A stretch of 64,000 nt of DNA. Source: Cristatella mucedo. Its lineage: Eukaryota > Bryozoa > Phylactolaemata > Cristatellidae. A program made the translations under genes and the position numbers. How positions within the stretch are numbered: position 1 is the stretch's first letter; each line of letters begins with the position of its first letter. The stretch lies in NCBI GenBank assembly GCA_009760855.2, contig WPIO01000024.1, forward strand, positions 4,812,001 to 4,876,000, in the 5' to 3' direction. The notes under the pieces were generated by a model. The model was not told where the DNA came from. It searched no databases and saw only the letters and a program-made list of their open reading frames with translations. Below are positions 1 to 11,830 of the stretch, piece after piece.

Positions 1-169
1 CTAAAATTTATTCTCCACTCTTCGCTCATGTGCAGTCGACTTCCGGGGTAGAATACCTCCAGTTTACTACTGACACCCTAGTAGGAGTCTAGTGAGTACG
101 TAGGGTCAGGCTGCCTATGCCTACCCTCTTCATGGGGAAAGACAATAAATACTCTCCACTTCTCAGAGA

Positions 170-227
<58 letters not shown>
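170..227. repeat. (TA)n microsatellite
   Basis: An almost perfect TA tract of about 57 bp. Confidence 0.95.
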
Positions 228-231
<4 letters not shown>

Positions 232-524
232 AGGAGCTCCGTTTGCCCCCACCACGCTATGAAATATGAATAGCCCCTTCACTCCTGAGCAGTCGATAAT
301 ACATTACCTGCTGCCTTTTAACTTTCAATTTGTCTTCATTTATCTGCAGGTGAGCCATTTTAATAAATTATTGTTGAGCCTAAATTGTATTAGCAATCGG
401 ATCGGATCGGACTACAGTAAATTCATTTTAGGAATGTAGTCTACTATCAATTTATTCAATGCTAGCTTCTCGATTGACTTAATAGTATTTGCACTGTTTA
501 GCGATTGAACATTTATGTGCTTGA
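228..524. other. Unannotated sequence
   Basis: The stretch is AT-rich, without a gene or repeat that I recognise. Confidence 0.4.
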
Positions 525-665
525 GCTGGTTAACCTCAGTGATTAAGGTGCTCGCCCCGACTAAGGTCTCTCCGAGGTCACGGGCTCGAGCCCCGTGGCA
601 TATGTGAAGTGCCTGAATAGAGATTGAGTTCTCTTAGGGCGCTATGCAAATGAATTATACTTGAT
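525..665 (+). mobile_element. SINE-A copy
   Basis: The tRNA-like head has TTAAGGTGCTCGCC downstream of a weak A box and a B-box-like GGGCTCGAGCCCC (583-595). The tail AAGTGCCTGAATAGAGATTG...TTCTCTTAGGGCGCTATG matches the 3' stem-loop of LINE A. It lies in sequence downstream of exon F of the galaxin-like gene, in the antisense direction. Confidence 0.72.
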
Positions 666-761
666 ATGTATTTGGCTTACTCTGCAACACAAAACGTAAA
701 AGGTAACAGATAGACTCATACTCGACAAGGCACATGGCAAAATCAAGAGCTATGTCATTAC

Positions 762-879
762 CATTGCAGCACATATGCTTCGTCTTGTCCATGATGCTAA
801 CTTGGCTGCTGTTTCTGGATCTGCATACCGTCCCATGGCTTCCATATCGATTTTCATAAATCTCACCATGAAAACAGAT
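762..879 (-). CDS. Galaxin-like gene, exon F (last exon inside the window)
   Basis: The exon is 118 bp, phase 0 to 1. The acceptor is CTTACATTTTAG and the donor GTAATG. It encodes ICFHGEIYENRYG, then a single-Cys stretch (TVCRSR) and a terminal HMCCNG. With exon E it reads NVQNQ-ICFHGEIY, as expected for a repeat whose first pair kept one Cys. No further CC-coding exon is visible between 1 and 761, so the next exon, which must begin in phase 1, lies outside the window. Confidence 0.7.
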
Positions 880-1654
880 CTAAAATGTAAGAAAATAACG
901 GTTTAGACAATTGGACTTTTAATTTTCTTATTGCCTTAAAGGAGTTTTCTTTCTGGCTTGTAATCTTAGCAACTCCTTGCAGCAAACTTCGCAAGACTGT
1001 TAGCATCTGCCACAGTCTATTTTCAGATTCTTTCAAAAAATTTAATTATTTTTCAGTCACAAAAAAGCAGAGCAGATTAAGCTGATAATTCATGCGTGCA
1101 CGCTCAATATCTTGCCTCAAATAGACTGGATTTAAGCTGTGTCATATGGTTTTAGCACGCTCGCACCGGTTTTTCCCTGCAAAACTAGCATAGTCTTCAA
1201 TACCGAAGAGCAATTTTATCTCAAAGCTCTTAGCTCCGGCTGCTTGCTGAAGCTGGTTACGGCACCATCCGTGAAACAAGTGACATCCACTTTATGGTAT
1301 TCTACTTCCGGTTTCCTCAAGTGCTCCAACTCCAGCACATCCGAGAGAGTTAGTTTCGGCATCTCCACTTCCGTTTGCCCTCTAGTTCTCCAGCTCAGGC
1401 TGCTCATGCCCTCACTTCAGTTCCAGTGACCTTCGGGGCAGTCTCTCTGCAAAAGCTCTGGCACCTGCAGATGTTCTGCTAGAGCTGCTACTTTCCTTCA
1501 CTCTGCACGCAGTCAATGCAAGCACTATAGCACAGCCTCTTACTGGTGGCAGCTTACGCAGCCTGCTTTTTTATAGAGGTTGAAGGTCTGCTGTTTCGTC
1601 AATGGATACAGCCCATGTCTGCCTAATTTTGGGTTTATATAGTCAATCAGTCAG
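880..1654. other. Intronic sequence, unannotated
   Basis: This is part of the intron between exons E and F. A short frame on the minus strand (1216-1407) has no recognised family, and no CC-repeat exon is visible. Confidence 0.35.
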
Positions 1655-2375
1655 GATTGTCTTAGTCTGCCTACTTTCAGCTACATATAATTGCTAAAAT
1701 TCATCCTTGTTTAGATAATTATACCATATCTAAGTTGGTCCATGCGTTTGTGACATCCCGTTTTGACTTCTGTAACTCGCTGCTTGCTGGCCTACCGGCA
1801 TGTGCAATCAGGTGCTTACAGCTGGTGCAAAACTCTGCAGCTAGGCTTGTCTGTCGTGAGCCTCGCAGTTGCCACACCACACCACTTCTGGCCTACCTGC
1901 ACTGGCTACCAGTCAAGCAACCGATCGACTTCAAGGTTTCGTCGCTCACTTTTAGGTCCCTTCATTCTTTGGCTCCAGCCTACCTATCAGATCTACTCCC
2001 CCACTAGGCCAAGCGTCGCACCACCCGCTTTTCGGAATGGAACTGTTTCTCTATACCTTGTACAAGCCTCAAATCTTTTCGAGAGCGTGCATTTAGTTTG
2101 CATGCTCCTAAAGCGTAGAACTCACTTCCAACTTGCGTCACGATATCCCCTGACTTGACCACATTTAAAAAGAACTTACAAACACACCTATTTAGGACAG
2201 CATTTAGTGGGTCCCTGCGATTCGTCCTTTATATGCCAATGTGTGCTGACACTGTGCATGCTGCCACTAACCACACGCTTGCTGACCCTGTGCATGTCAC
2301 CCCTAACCGTGTTATTCATGTTGCTTATCAAGCATGATACCACTCACCATTTGACCGTGCTTCCTTAACACAAAA
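1655..2375 (+). mobile_element. LINE A copy, 5'- and 3'-truncated
   Basis: The copy encodes the reverse-transcriptase C-terminal region in broken frames: VHAFVTSRFDFCNSLLAGLP, then [19 protein letters not shown] and LHWLPVKQ. The 3' untranslated part (CATGCTGCCACTAACCACAC) is present, but the stem-loop and AAT tail are missing. It lies antisense in a galaxin-like gene intron. Confidence 0.85.
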
Positions 2376-3134
2376 GAAAAGCAATAATATTCTTATAGCT
2401 GAGCATACAGGCTGAATCAAGCATAAGCAGGTTCGTGCAAGTCTAACGAACAATATAGTACAGACTTTGTTTGCTTACTAGAAACAGCTCATTCGTTATA
2501 GACGGAAACACGGCACGATTGTCTGCAGTCTTTGTTTTAGACTCGACGTGCTTTTACGGACTGTACGTCTCCGTCTGAAATTATCCCTGCTGCTAATAAT
2601 TTCGCCTGTTTATCTAGGACTGTACGTAGTTCTTTCTGTGTCAAATAAATCAGACAATATAACTCGCGCAAATCAACATTTAAAATAATTCATTTTTAAG
2701 TGCTATGATATTAATAATAATGATAGTAATATCACAATGTGCCTAAAGGGGAAACGAGTCTTTTAATAGCAACTTATTGCACCTCTTCATGGCTTTGTAG
2801 ATAATTAGTAATGATGGCTTGCACAATTGTTGCAGACGTAAGAATGTAAAGACAATAGAAAAGGTCAGAGCAATTACTGATAATAAACAAAGATTTTTTA
2901 GCGTACCTTTAAATACCATCCGGTGCACTGATGCTTTGGTGGTATTCAATAGAGCATTAGAGTTTTTTAGCTTAGCTGTATTTGAACTGAAGGGGACAAT
3001 TTGAGGCTGGTTAAAAGCACTGTTAAACTAAAACACTGTTAAACTGTTAAACACTGTTAAACTGCAAAATGCGAGTGACGACACAAGAATAGAAACGTGC
3101 CATTAGGTGATGGCACAAGATAATGAATACGTAT
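2376..3134. other. Intronic sequence with a small direct repeat
   Basis: Mostly unannotated AT-rich DNA. At 3016-3063 the unit CACTGTTAAAC occurs about four times with small spacers. Confidence 0.4.
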
Positions 3135-3295
3135 TAAATTAATGTAATTAATTTTGTGTGACCTTTGAGAACTTAATCTCTACTCAGGCGCTTCACATGG
3201 GACACGAGCTCTAGCCCACGACCTCGGTCATCAATAGCACTCTCCTTGACCTTGGTTCGAACCAAGCACCTTAGGCCAAGCCAGATGCGACCTAC
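3135..3295 (-). mobile_element. SINE-A copy, diverged
   Basis: Read on the minus strand it has a B-box-like GGGCTAGAGCTCG, then a GAAGCGCCTGAGTAGAGATT...TTCTC tail as in the other SINE-A copies. The head is rearranged or has an extra segment containing GGTTCGAACCAAG. Confidence 0.6.
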
Positions 3296-4071
3296 AAGTG
3301 TGCGACATGAACTTGAACTGGATAGGCCGCTTGATAAAGATATAGCTCAAGTTTTTTATAGATTGCTTGCTATTTTAGATACGATTTTCACAAAAAATAT
3401 GCTTATCTGCTGAGTAGTTTACCATCTATAAGCTTCGTAATATATCTGTAGAAAGAATTGCTATGAGAGATTTTCAGAAGGTCTAGATAATGTGTCACAA
3501 ATTATTGGACTAATTTGGCTGGGATACCTTCAAAGTACATTCAAGACACTCCATCTACGATCAAGGCAGAATCATTATGGAAGCTCCGTATAGTCAAGCC
3601 AGGCTCAATCTCTGAACCTATTAACTTCGCCCTTGAACTGAGTTGTGATCATCGCACATGGGTAAACTCTCATGCCAAAATACTATTTGAAGCACCATTT
3701 TAAGGTAATAATGCTGCGGGTCTTCATCTGCAGCTATGTAGGTATATTGCTGTTATGAATATGCAAATGTTGCTCAGTAAAGTTTTTAGGGTTCATGACT
3801 ACACCACGCTGTTACTGAACACTGTGTAACCATTAACTTGATATTTCTTTGGTCAAACAGGAGTGAGCATTCCTAAAGTTAGGTAACAATAAAGGCAAAA
3901 ATTCGCATAAAAAAAACATAAAGCTGCTGCTTATAAACTTTTGCAATCACAAGGACTATTACAATCAATGGCATTGCAAAAGGATTTGAAGTGACCTCCA
4001 TAGCGTGTTGGGAGCTTTTATCCTGCAGAAATCAATTGACAGGCCTTGTTGAGTCTTGCTTTTTCACTCAC
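3296..4071. other. Intronic sequence, unannotated
   Basis: A short plus-strand frame at 3515-3703 has no recognised family. I see no exon or repeat. Confidence 0.35.
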
Positions 4072-4268
4072 CTGATTTTGGACGTTATATGTCCTTGTTC
4101 CACAACATTCAAAGTCGTATTCTACATCTACAATCCGATTTGGCGTGCCGCTGCAGCAGATATAGTTGCTATCTTCAACGTAGCGCTGTCCACAGCACAC
4201 TCCTCCCTTTATGAGATCGTGGAGTTTGTTTTGGCAGCACGTGTGCTCTGCTTTTGAAGCCACTTGCC
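4072..4268 (-). CDS. Galaxin-like gene, exon E
   Basis: The exon is 197 bp, phase 1 to 0. The acceptor is CCTGATGCAG and the donor GTGAGT. It is the best conserved exon, with four CC pairs: HTCCQNK, GVCCGQRY, YICCSGT and ECCGTRTYN. The pairs CCGQRY and CCGTRTYNVQNQ match the galaxin form CCG-x-x-x-Y-N. It ends in phase 0 after a Gln codon. Confidence 0.82.
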
Positions 4269-4797
4269 CTGCATCAGGAAAACACTTAGCCCATGCAATC
4301 CAAAGTTACGGACAGAATTTCTTAATGACGAGACCCATTGTTCAATTTAATTGATAAATGTTCTGTACTTAACCTGGTCTAATAAGTCACTACATTGCAG
4401 GGATTCAGGCGCTTGAAGCAATTACTCCGCGCAGGAACGAAAAAGGCTGATGATTTAGCGATCGGCTGCTGAAGAAGCACGAGAAAATAACACAGCGGGC
4501 CGACATTCTGAATCCTAAGAAGCCTTTCCGGCTGACGGCACGAACCCTTGATATCAATGTCAAGAGAACTGCGGGCAAGTAATTGCCATCCAATAACCCA
4601 TGATCGAAGGCATTGGGGCGACTGATGCACAGACATCCCTATCAATGTAAATGAGTTTGCATAGCACCCTGAGAGATCAAAATTACATTCTAAGCAATCG
4701 CAATATGCTGGAAATAAATAGTTCTAGCTGATAGGTGCCAATAACAGGCACTAAACTAGAAGCAGGCAAATGCATCCAGTTGAGACCGAATCAGCGA
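4269..4797. other. Intronic sequence, unannotated
   Basis: This is the intron upstream of exon E. Overlapping minus-strand frames at 4379-4645 have no recognised domains. Confidence 0.35.
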
Positions 4798-7454
4798 TCA
4801 GTTAAATTTTTTGCAAGCCATCATGGTCCCTAGTCTTAGATATCAGACGTTATGGCTAGCTTTAGAGGCAGTCTTCTTAAAGACACTTTCAAAATTTAGG
4901 CAGTTTCAAAGACTGTGCCCTAATTCCGAGCACACGGCGACAATCGCACCAATGTGCCATCTATTAGAAGAGCAAAGTCTTTAAGTCCAGCCACACGCTT
5001 GGGTGACCTATGCAAAGCAGAAAAGACAATAATTCAGTCTATCAGTTGCTGTAGTAGACTCCGACGTTTGAAATTACAAATGTAAGTGTGTTTCATCGGA
5101 ATAAAAGTTACAGCCGATTTCGCGGGCCTGAATGACTTTTCCCAGAAGCTCTGTGTAAATGGAGAGCACCAAAGGATCGAGTACGGACATTCGCGGGAAT
5201 CCACAGGTGACAGGTGTGATGTATTAGACCTGAACCCCAAACGACACAAATTGGACACGACAAGACAAGTAATACTCGACCACAATAATCTCTCGTCTGC
5301 CAGATCGATCGTTGTTCTCAATCGCGCAAGTAGGATATCGGGATCAATGGTGTTTAAAGGCAGCTGACAGATTCAGTAGTGCTTGAGCAGCAGCATTCCC
5401 ATCATCGTTGGTCCATACGTTGGCATTGGTTACTCTGAGGAGAGCAGTTTCACTATTGCGGTGTTGCTTGAATTCCGACTGAAAATTCTCTGAAAATTAA
5501 TTCTTTTATGTGTGCCACAAGCTGCTTAACGACATTTTTTCAAGAATCTTCGCTGAAAAGACGAGATAAGCTAGGCGATAGTTTGCTATGACCTCTTAAT
5601 CTTGATCGAGGCTTCTTAAGTATCCGCCTAACGCTGGCCGATTGAAAGGACTTGGGTGCATCCTTGTTTCCCAGAGAAGCTTTAGAATTCATCTCAATTA
5701 TGGCTGGCCACATTTGTCCGCCAGTGAATACCATAGAGGGGACTTTATAGGGTCTTTAGGAGACAAGTTTTTTTTTTACTAGACTTCATTAATTTTTAAT
5801 AGACTTAATGAAGCCACATTTGCATGCAGAGACCTCCGAAACTTTTTACGGAAGGTCAAAGGTTGCGATTCAGCACTTGCTTTAGTCAGCGCTGGCTTTA
5901 TGGAGACGAATGTGTGCAGCTTGTTCTGTAAAGAAGGCTAAAAAAAAGTTTCGGCTGAGCCATTAATATCTGCAGAATGAGACTTCTCAGCATCGGCCAG
6001 CAAATTGTTTACGTCTTACAAATCTTTTTGGTTCTGACTGGAAGGACTTCAGTTTTTTAAGTGAAAAAAAGCCGCCCTAGTTTTTCTAAGCTTCGGGGGT
6101 AGAGTCCGAGGAATTTTTTTTAACTGGCTTAAGCGTCATCACACCCTGACTTCCTAAAACGGCGTTCAAGCGTGAGCTTATCACAGCTCATTTTTTGAGG
6201 TTTTTGGTAAACTGAAAGGAAACTCGGTGACTCTGTACACTGAGAGAATGCAGGAGAGCGTGCTCGTCATGGGCACTCCTAAGATTCAGGTTCACTGCAT
6301 TTGTGGCATCAAATGGTGGTATCAAAGCTGTCGGTAGAGTCGGGATACAAATCAAGATCTGCAGCACAATTATATTTGAAAAATTTATCCGGGTCAATTC
6401 TTGTGAGTTTTGTCGCTGGACAAACTCAACGTTACCCTGCACATACAACCACACGCGAGCAGCAAACGAGACTGATATGAGATGTTTCGTGAGCAACCAA
6501 CAAGGTCAGTGGGGCAGGCATCCTCAATGATTACTAGATCGAGAATATGGCCCCCTATGTGAGCGGTATGATTAACGTTTTGGTTAAACCCAAAGTTATC
6601 CAAACAATACAGTTATGAGAGGGCCTAGCTATTGCTCGCGTTTTCACCCACAATGTTGAAGCTTTCTGCAATCAATAGCTGCCTGTCGCATGCGCATCTT
6701 TTAGTAGAGAGCTCCGAAAATCCTCCACGATCAATTTAGGACAGCCGGAAAGCGTCAGTGGGTCACAAGTGTAACTGGCGTGGTCTTTGATTGGGACTTG
6801 ATAGCGACTGATTTAAGCGATGGCCAATGAGAAAAACTTCAAGTCGTATAGGCCAATAATTCAAGGACAGCAATAGCCACCCTGCCAGCCATCCGCGGAA
6901 ATTCATCTAGCTTCTCCAGGACAACCTGATCACAAGTAAGCAACCATTTGGTTTCTAATGAGCGGACATTTTTCCTGCGGCATTTAAGAGGTTGTCCAAT
7001 AACTGAACAACGCTAATTTAGCGGCTTGTATACTGTGCGACATGTAGCCAGTCTGGCAGACGCCAAGCCTAGTAATACGAATGAAACCATAGCAGTGGCC
7101 GATGGTCAACTTTTCACAACATGCTGAGGCACGTCGAGTGAGATACTACCACAACTAAAACACTGAAGTACGAAACAACACTTTAAGCTTACGGTTTTTA
7201 GGCTTGATAGCCGAGATGTTGATTGGTGAATGCAGGATGCAGAGAGGTTCTTACTTTCCCGCTGAAGAAGGCTTGCCGGTAGGTATCGACTAATGGTGAC
7301 AGTGCACCTTATAGTTAGCAGGTCCTGCTTTGAGTAGAATATTCGAGAACAGGTCATGATCAGTCACACCGAGATATCGCCGGAATACCCGGAGGAATTG
7401 CAATCAAGTTAGGTAAAGTTCCCCGTCGGGCTTGGATTCGCCCGAGGCCGCTCT
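4798..7454 (-). mobile_element. LINE B copy, old, 3'-deleted
   Basis: Aligned by eye with the copy at 37463-40834, it covers the 5' end (GAGAGCGGCCTCGGGCG, 7439-7455), the endonuclease region and most of the reverse transcriptase. It stops where other copies have about 650 bp more before their 3' end. Frames are broken throughout. Because LINEs normally lose 5' rather than 3' sequence, the missing 3' part points to a later deletion. It sits in sense orientation in a galaxin-like gene intron. Confidence 0.75.
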
Positions 7455-7574
7455 CCGGTACAGGAAACTCTGGTTTCAGATCCATTCTTGAAATTTTAGT
7501 GTTTTACATTGACACCGAACCTGTCGGGTAAGAATTCAGACGAGTTTGTTAGGCTCTCTCTACTAGGCTTATGA

Positions 7575-7745
7575 CAGATAGTTGTGTTTTTCATTCAAGC
7601 CATTAAGCACAGCTGAGGTGATTAACAAAATACACCCTCATCTTACAAACATCAGCTCCTGGTTGTCGAACCGTTTCCTGCTGCTAAACAATGAAAAAAC
7701 CGAAATCATCCGTAGGAAAACGCAAGCGTACAGCACCATTGAGTG
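7575..7745 (+). mobile_element. Reverse-transcriptase fragment of a third LINE family
   Basis: Translation from 7612 reads AEVINKIHPHLTNISSWL, then RFLLLNNEKTEII. This is the segment after the YADD motif in L2/CR1-type reverse transcriptases (...I..WL..N.L.LN..KTE). It matches neither family A ([11 protein letters not shown]) nor family B (LKLNDDKKTELL). Confidence 0.6.
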
Positions 7746-7990
7746 AATTGATCTTAGGTAAGGTTGCATCGTGAGTATCCAGTTCTCGTAATCTGGTGAC
7801 CTCCTCGTGGACCGCTACCGGTGCTTCAAATATTTTTTCAGTAGACGTCTTCAGCTACCTAATGCATTGGTGAACTAATAATCTTGCTACCTCTCCTGTT
7901 ATCTCAAAACCGGACCGCTGTTATAAGATAGGCAGGGCTAGCTGAAAAAACTGTTAAGCCTCTAAATTTGATAGTGAGCATTATAGCTAC

Positions 7991-8152
7991 TGGACTGTGA
8001 TAGCCTAGGTGGTTAGGTACTCGCTCTTCACGACCTCGGTGGTCGGTTCAAACCCTTCGGTGGGTGATTCTTGATTCCCAACTGCAAGCTGTGGTTATAT
8101 CCATTTGGGCTCTCCTGCCGCTATACACATGAGACTTTTAAATCAGCTTGTA
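7991..8152 (+). mobile_element. SINE-B copy
   Basis: The A box is TAGCCTAGGTGG (8001-8012) and the B box GGTTCAAACCC (8045-8055). The tail is GGGCTCTCCTGCCGCTATAC...AAATCAGCTTG. It directly abuts the tail of a LINE A fragment. Confidence 0.75.
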
Positions 8153-8154
8153 TT

Positions 8155-8440
8155 TAATAATAATACTAATGCACTTGATAAAGCGCCCTCAGAAAACTCA
8201 ATCTCTATCTAGGCGCTTTACATCTACTGCAAAGGGAAGTGCAATTGAATGGTGAGTAATATCATGCTTGATAAACAAACAAAATGACTAACATGGTTAG
8301 GGGTGACATGCACAGGAGTCAGCATGCAAATGTGGTTAGGAGCAGCATGCACAGTATCAGCACGCATAAGCACATGAAGGACGAATCACAGGGACCCACT
8401 AAATGTTGTTCTAAATAGGTGTGTTTCTATCTTTCTTTCA
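8155..8440 (-). mobile_element. LINE A 3'-end fragment
   Basis: It holds the stem-loop (AAAGCGCC...GGGCGCTTT on the minus strand), the AAT-type tail and about 250 bp of 3' untranslated sequence. It is strongly 5'-truncated. Confidence 0.85.
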
Positions 8441-8684
8441 ACTTGTTTACTTAAGAAATCCTAGAGATTTTTTCATGTGCTCCCTTTTACGAAGGAGCAA
8501 CGACAGCTCTTGGTAAATTGGCGCATATAGAACAAAATTCTTACACTGACCCACAAAATTCCCCGCGATTTAGTTGTACGTAGCTTTAAGGCAGCACCAA
8601 GTTTCAGCTACTCCTGCCCTTGGATTCTACCGGTACAGTGATTTCGCTATTTAAATATTTCCCCTCAAGACATTCGGCGACAGA

Positions 8685-8840
8685 ATAAATAAATAAATAT
8701 AATTCATTTGTATAGCGCCCCAAGAGAACTTAATCTCTATTCAGGCGCTTTACATATGCCTCGGGGCTCGAGCCCACGACCTCAGCCAGACCTTGGCCGG
8801 GGCGAGCGCCTTAACCGCTGGACCAATCCAGACAGAGGCC
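8685..8840 (-). mobile_element. SINE-A copy, the best preserved
   Basis: On the minus strand the A box is TGGTCCAGCGG (8815-8825) and the B box GGGCTCGAGCCCC (8763-8775). The tail GTAAAGCGCCTGAATAGAGA...TTCTCTTGGGGCGCTATAC ends in an AAT-rich run (ATTTATTTATT). The A and B boxes are spaced as in a tRNA gene. Confidence 0.85.
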
Positions 8841-9186
8841 TTGCTTCGCTCGTCCTTGACTATGAATTTGTCTTCAAAAATTATGTCGCAGCGCCAATTT
8901 TCACTCATGCTACCGACTCCTGTGCGTCATCTCAAGCCACACTGCACTGCTAATTATACGCTACGCATATCCTCACTGTCCTCCTTACTCAGATATGCTT
9001 CCCTTTTTTACTTTCGGTGCAGGAGGTAAAGTCTCGTTGCCATAACTAATGCAAGACTCAGCTGTTCGTCTGGTCTTTACCAATGGTGTAGATGCAACGT
9101 CGCAGTAAATATGCATGACATACTGTGCCCCCCCCCATCAAGCCTCGAGTGTATTTAAGAATCGTCAGCTCGGCTTGCAGATTCTT

Positions 9187-9400
9187 TCCCTCGCTTACAC
9201 CAGCCTTCGCACCCCACCTGTCTACTCTTTCTCTCTGCTCCACCTCTCTGCTCATTCTCTCTGCTTGCCTCGCTTACGCCACCCAAAGTACAGAGCCTGT
9301 CTACACCTGATCACAGCTTCATCTCTCTTCTTCCCTCGCTTACACTAGCCCAAGTACCCGAGCTGTCTGCTCCTCCAGTCTGCTCTCAAACTACCGGCTC
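9187..9400 (+). repeat. Imperfect tandem repeat, three pyrimidine-rich units
   Basis: CCTCGCTTAC begins units near 9189, 9268 and 9334. Each unit continues with a run like (C)CACC/GCC ... CTGTCT(A/G)C. Periods are about 79 and 66 bp, so the array is degenerate. Confidence 0.5.
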
Positions 9401-11661
9401 CTCAGCATGCAGTCATCTTGCCATTCCTCTCGCTAGATTGAAGCCTTTTGGTGATAGCGCTTTCAGTACGTAATCATTAAACGTCTGTATGTCTCATCAA
9501 TCGATGGTCACTGTCACCAAAGCTCTCAGCTTGTAAGCCCTCGCTCAAGAGACATCTGCTCCAGTTTATTTTGGGGACCTTTGTGAGAGTACCTGTGTGT
9601 GAGTTCAGTGAATGCTTATAGCAGAGGTATAATTACCTCATTTCTGTCAGTTTATATACGTTCGCTTTAAAAACAGGGCAAGAGCGTGATATTTTGTTTG
9701 CTTTTGCGTGCTTTATAACTTTGTACTTGCATGCAGCTGAATTTACACTCATCGGCTGCTACGTTCAGTTAACAGCATCAGGTATATATGCAGTTTTAAC
9801 GCTCTGACAGCAAGGAGGCAACGACAAGGAAACATCGAGTGTCTAAGATCAACAGTGTATTTGGGCTCACAGTGCGATCCTTCACAACCGTTCTCTCCTG
9901 TACCAGCTTTCTCACTGCCCTCCTATGCAGACAGTGACTTACTCTCGTGAAATCGTTTCCCAATAAACCGGCATGGCCCTTAAACCAGCGGCCATAAACG
10001 CCATCGGCCCATAAACTAATAGCATGGCAATAAAACATTCCTAGAGTTGACAGCTAATCCTGCAGTTTTCAAGTACCAGGAAAAGTTTCCAATTCCATTC
10101 CTTAATAGAAACGAAAACAAAGAAATGTATGGCGACATTTTACACTTTAATATCCAACCCACGCTTTATAAATGTTGTGTCTCTCAACTGTTTCTGATAG
10201 CTTATCTTTCTTGCTTTGACGCTTTCCTAAGCTTCTACTTACGATACCGATTACTTGACAATAACTCAAGCAAGAACAACTGGCTCTTACACTAAGCCAT
10301 TTTGTGTACTGTACCCGTCTACCCTATTCCACTCCAATACAAGCTCGTTCATCGGGTAAAACTATCCACTTGGTACGGGAATTCCTAGCCTAATAATCGA
10401 GCTGCACCAGTTGGCCTACCGTGTACCCCTTCACAAACAGTTCAGCCGTAATCCCCCAAACTATGCAGATATTAAGAACTTACTGCACAACCGCCTTCTG
10501 GCCTGCACCCCTAAGAGCTAATTTACAGTTCAAACACCTACACAGTTGACTCGGCGTAGAAATCTCACATTTTAAAACTGCCAAATGGAATCTGTGAAAT
10601 TCAGCTCATTAGCTGTAAATAACGTATAATACTTTCAACTTAATTTAATAATCTCTCATAGAAATTACTTTACAAAACACACGATCACATGAGGCATAGC
10701 ACATGTTATGCCTTTTTCTAGTTTCTAAAATCCTATTAAAAATTCTACGTTCAAATTTATAACTGAGAGAAATCATCAAAAATTATGAAAGAATTCTTTT
10801 TTTAAATCCGAGCGTGTATTATAAAAGACGCAAACCAGCCGAGATAACCACTGAATAAGCTCAAATGTGTACTATTTTCTACTATTTACTAGTTTATGTC
10901 TACTTCTTAGTTATATAAAGTTCAGTGCTAAAAAACAAGGTTGGGCTGACATGATTGATTTAATGTGTGAAAGCTGCCTCATAAACCGTAGCCGCATCGG
11001 ATAATTAAAATTAGATGACGGCTGCCATCGAAAGACCTAAACCCCGCGAGTTATAGCTATGTTCGACAACCGAGATCTGGCTCACTTTAGCAGAACATAC
11101 TCGTGCGCATCTGGACCCCAGTAACGGAGCTGGTGGTCAGTTTCATAGCAATCTGGCTGTGAATTTAATTTAAAATCTAACCTGAAATGGTCAAATGGAG
11201 GTAGTTCTCCAAAGATTTGTTGTGTCTATTAAGTCATAGGTATAGATACGGATTTTTTTTTGTTTCGGGTGCGTTAAGCTATGCATCCCTATCTGCCTAC
11301 TGGCATTTGCTTTGCAGAAGCACTTCAAAATTGCCATCTTGGCTCTCATTCCTAGGCAGGCCGTCTTTATTCATCGATTGGTGCGTAAGCATCATTGGAT
11401 CAGCTCCAACGTCTAATAGGAGGATTGGCAGTCAAACTGAGTGGAGAGCCACGTGGAGAGATTGACACTTCATATAGCCTCGACGGTAAATGCTGGGTGC
11501 ACGAAAGGGCTTCAGTTTGTGGCATCAGCAGCTAGAGGGCCGTCAAGTGAGTTAGAGTAAATCAAGGTAAGAAAACTGCATCTGACTGCAGCAAAAATCT
11601 CAACAGCGAAAGAAAGGCCACGAAGTAAAACCTGGAGCTCAATTTGCATCGATTGACCTAC
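9401..11661. other. Long unannotated intronic stretch
   Basis: This lies between exons E and D of the galaxin-like gene. It is AT-rich with only short unrecognised frames (9796-10038 minus; 10047-10295 and 11217-11465 plus). No transposon is evident by eye. Confidence 0.35.
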
Positions 11662-11789
11662 CTGAGCAGCAAAAGTGAGTATCGTTGCTGTATTCTTCAG
11701 GCCCGAAGCCCGGTTTGCACAATGCGCTCAAGTCCATGATGTGATCATCAAGGCATATATGACCTGGCCCTGCTTTATAAGCCGAAGTT
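11662..11789 (-). CDS. Galaxin-like gene, exon D
   Basis: The exon is 128 bp, phase 2 to 1. The acceptor is TTGTTTCTAG and the donor GTAGGT. It encodes TSAYKAGPGHIC..., ALCKPGFGPEEY and HFCCSG. Two positions where the repeat normally has CC carry one Cys (HICLDD and ALCKPG), and one pair is intact. The final G joins GG of exon E to give Gly. The 3' end of a sense-oriented LINE B copy lies only about 40 bp upstream of the acceptor. Confidence 0.78.
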
Positions 11790-11830
11790 CTAGAAACAAT
11801 AAATATTGAGTTAATCAGTTGTTGTTGTTG

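Noticed and set aside
1216-1407. Minus-strand frame as a further galaxin-like exon
   Set aside because: It has only one Cys, no CC pairs and no acceptor/donor in register. Exons E and F join in phase without it.
7991-8055. Functional tRNA genes at A/B-box sequences (also 8763-8825, 49277-49349, 62437-62499)
   Set aside because: They carry shared non-tRNA tails and occur in several related copies without good cloverleaf pairing, so they are SINE heads.
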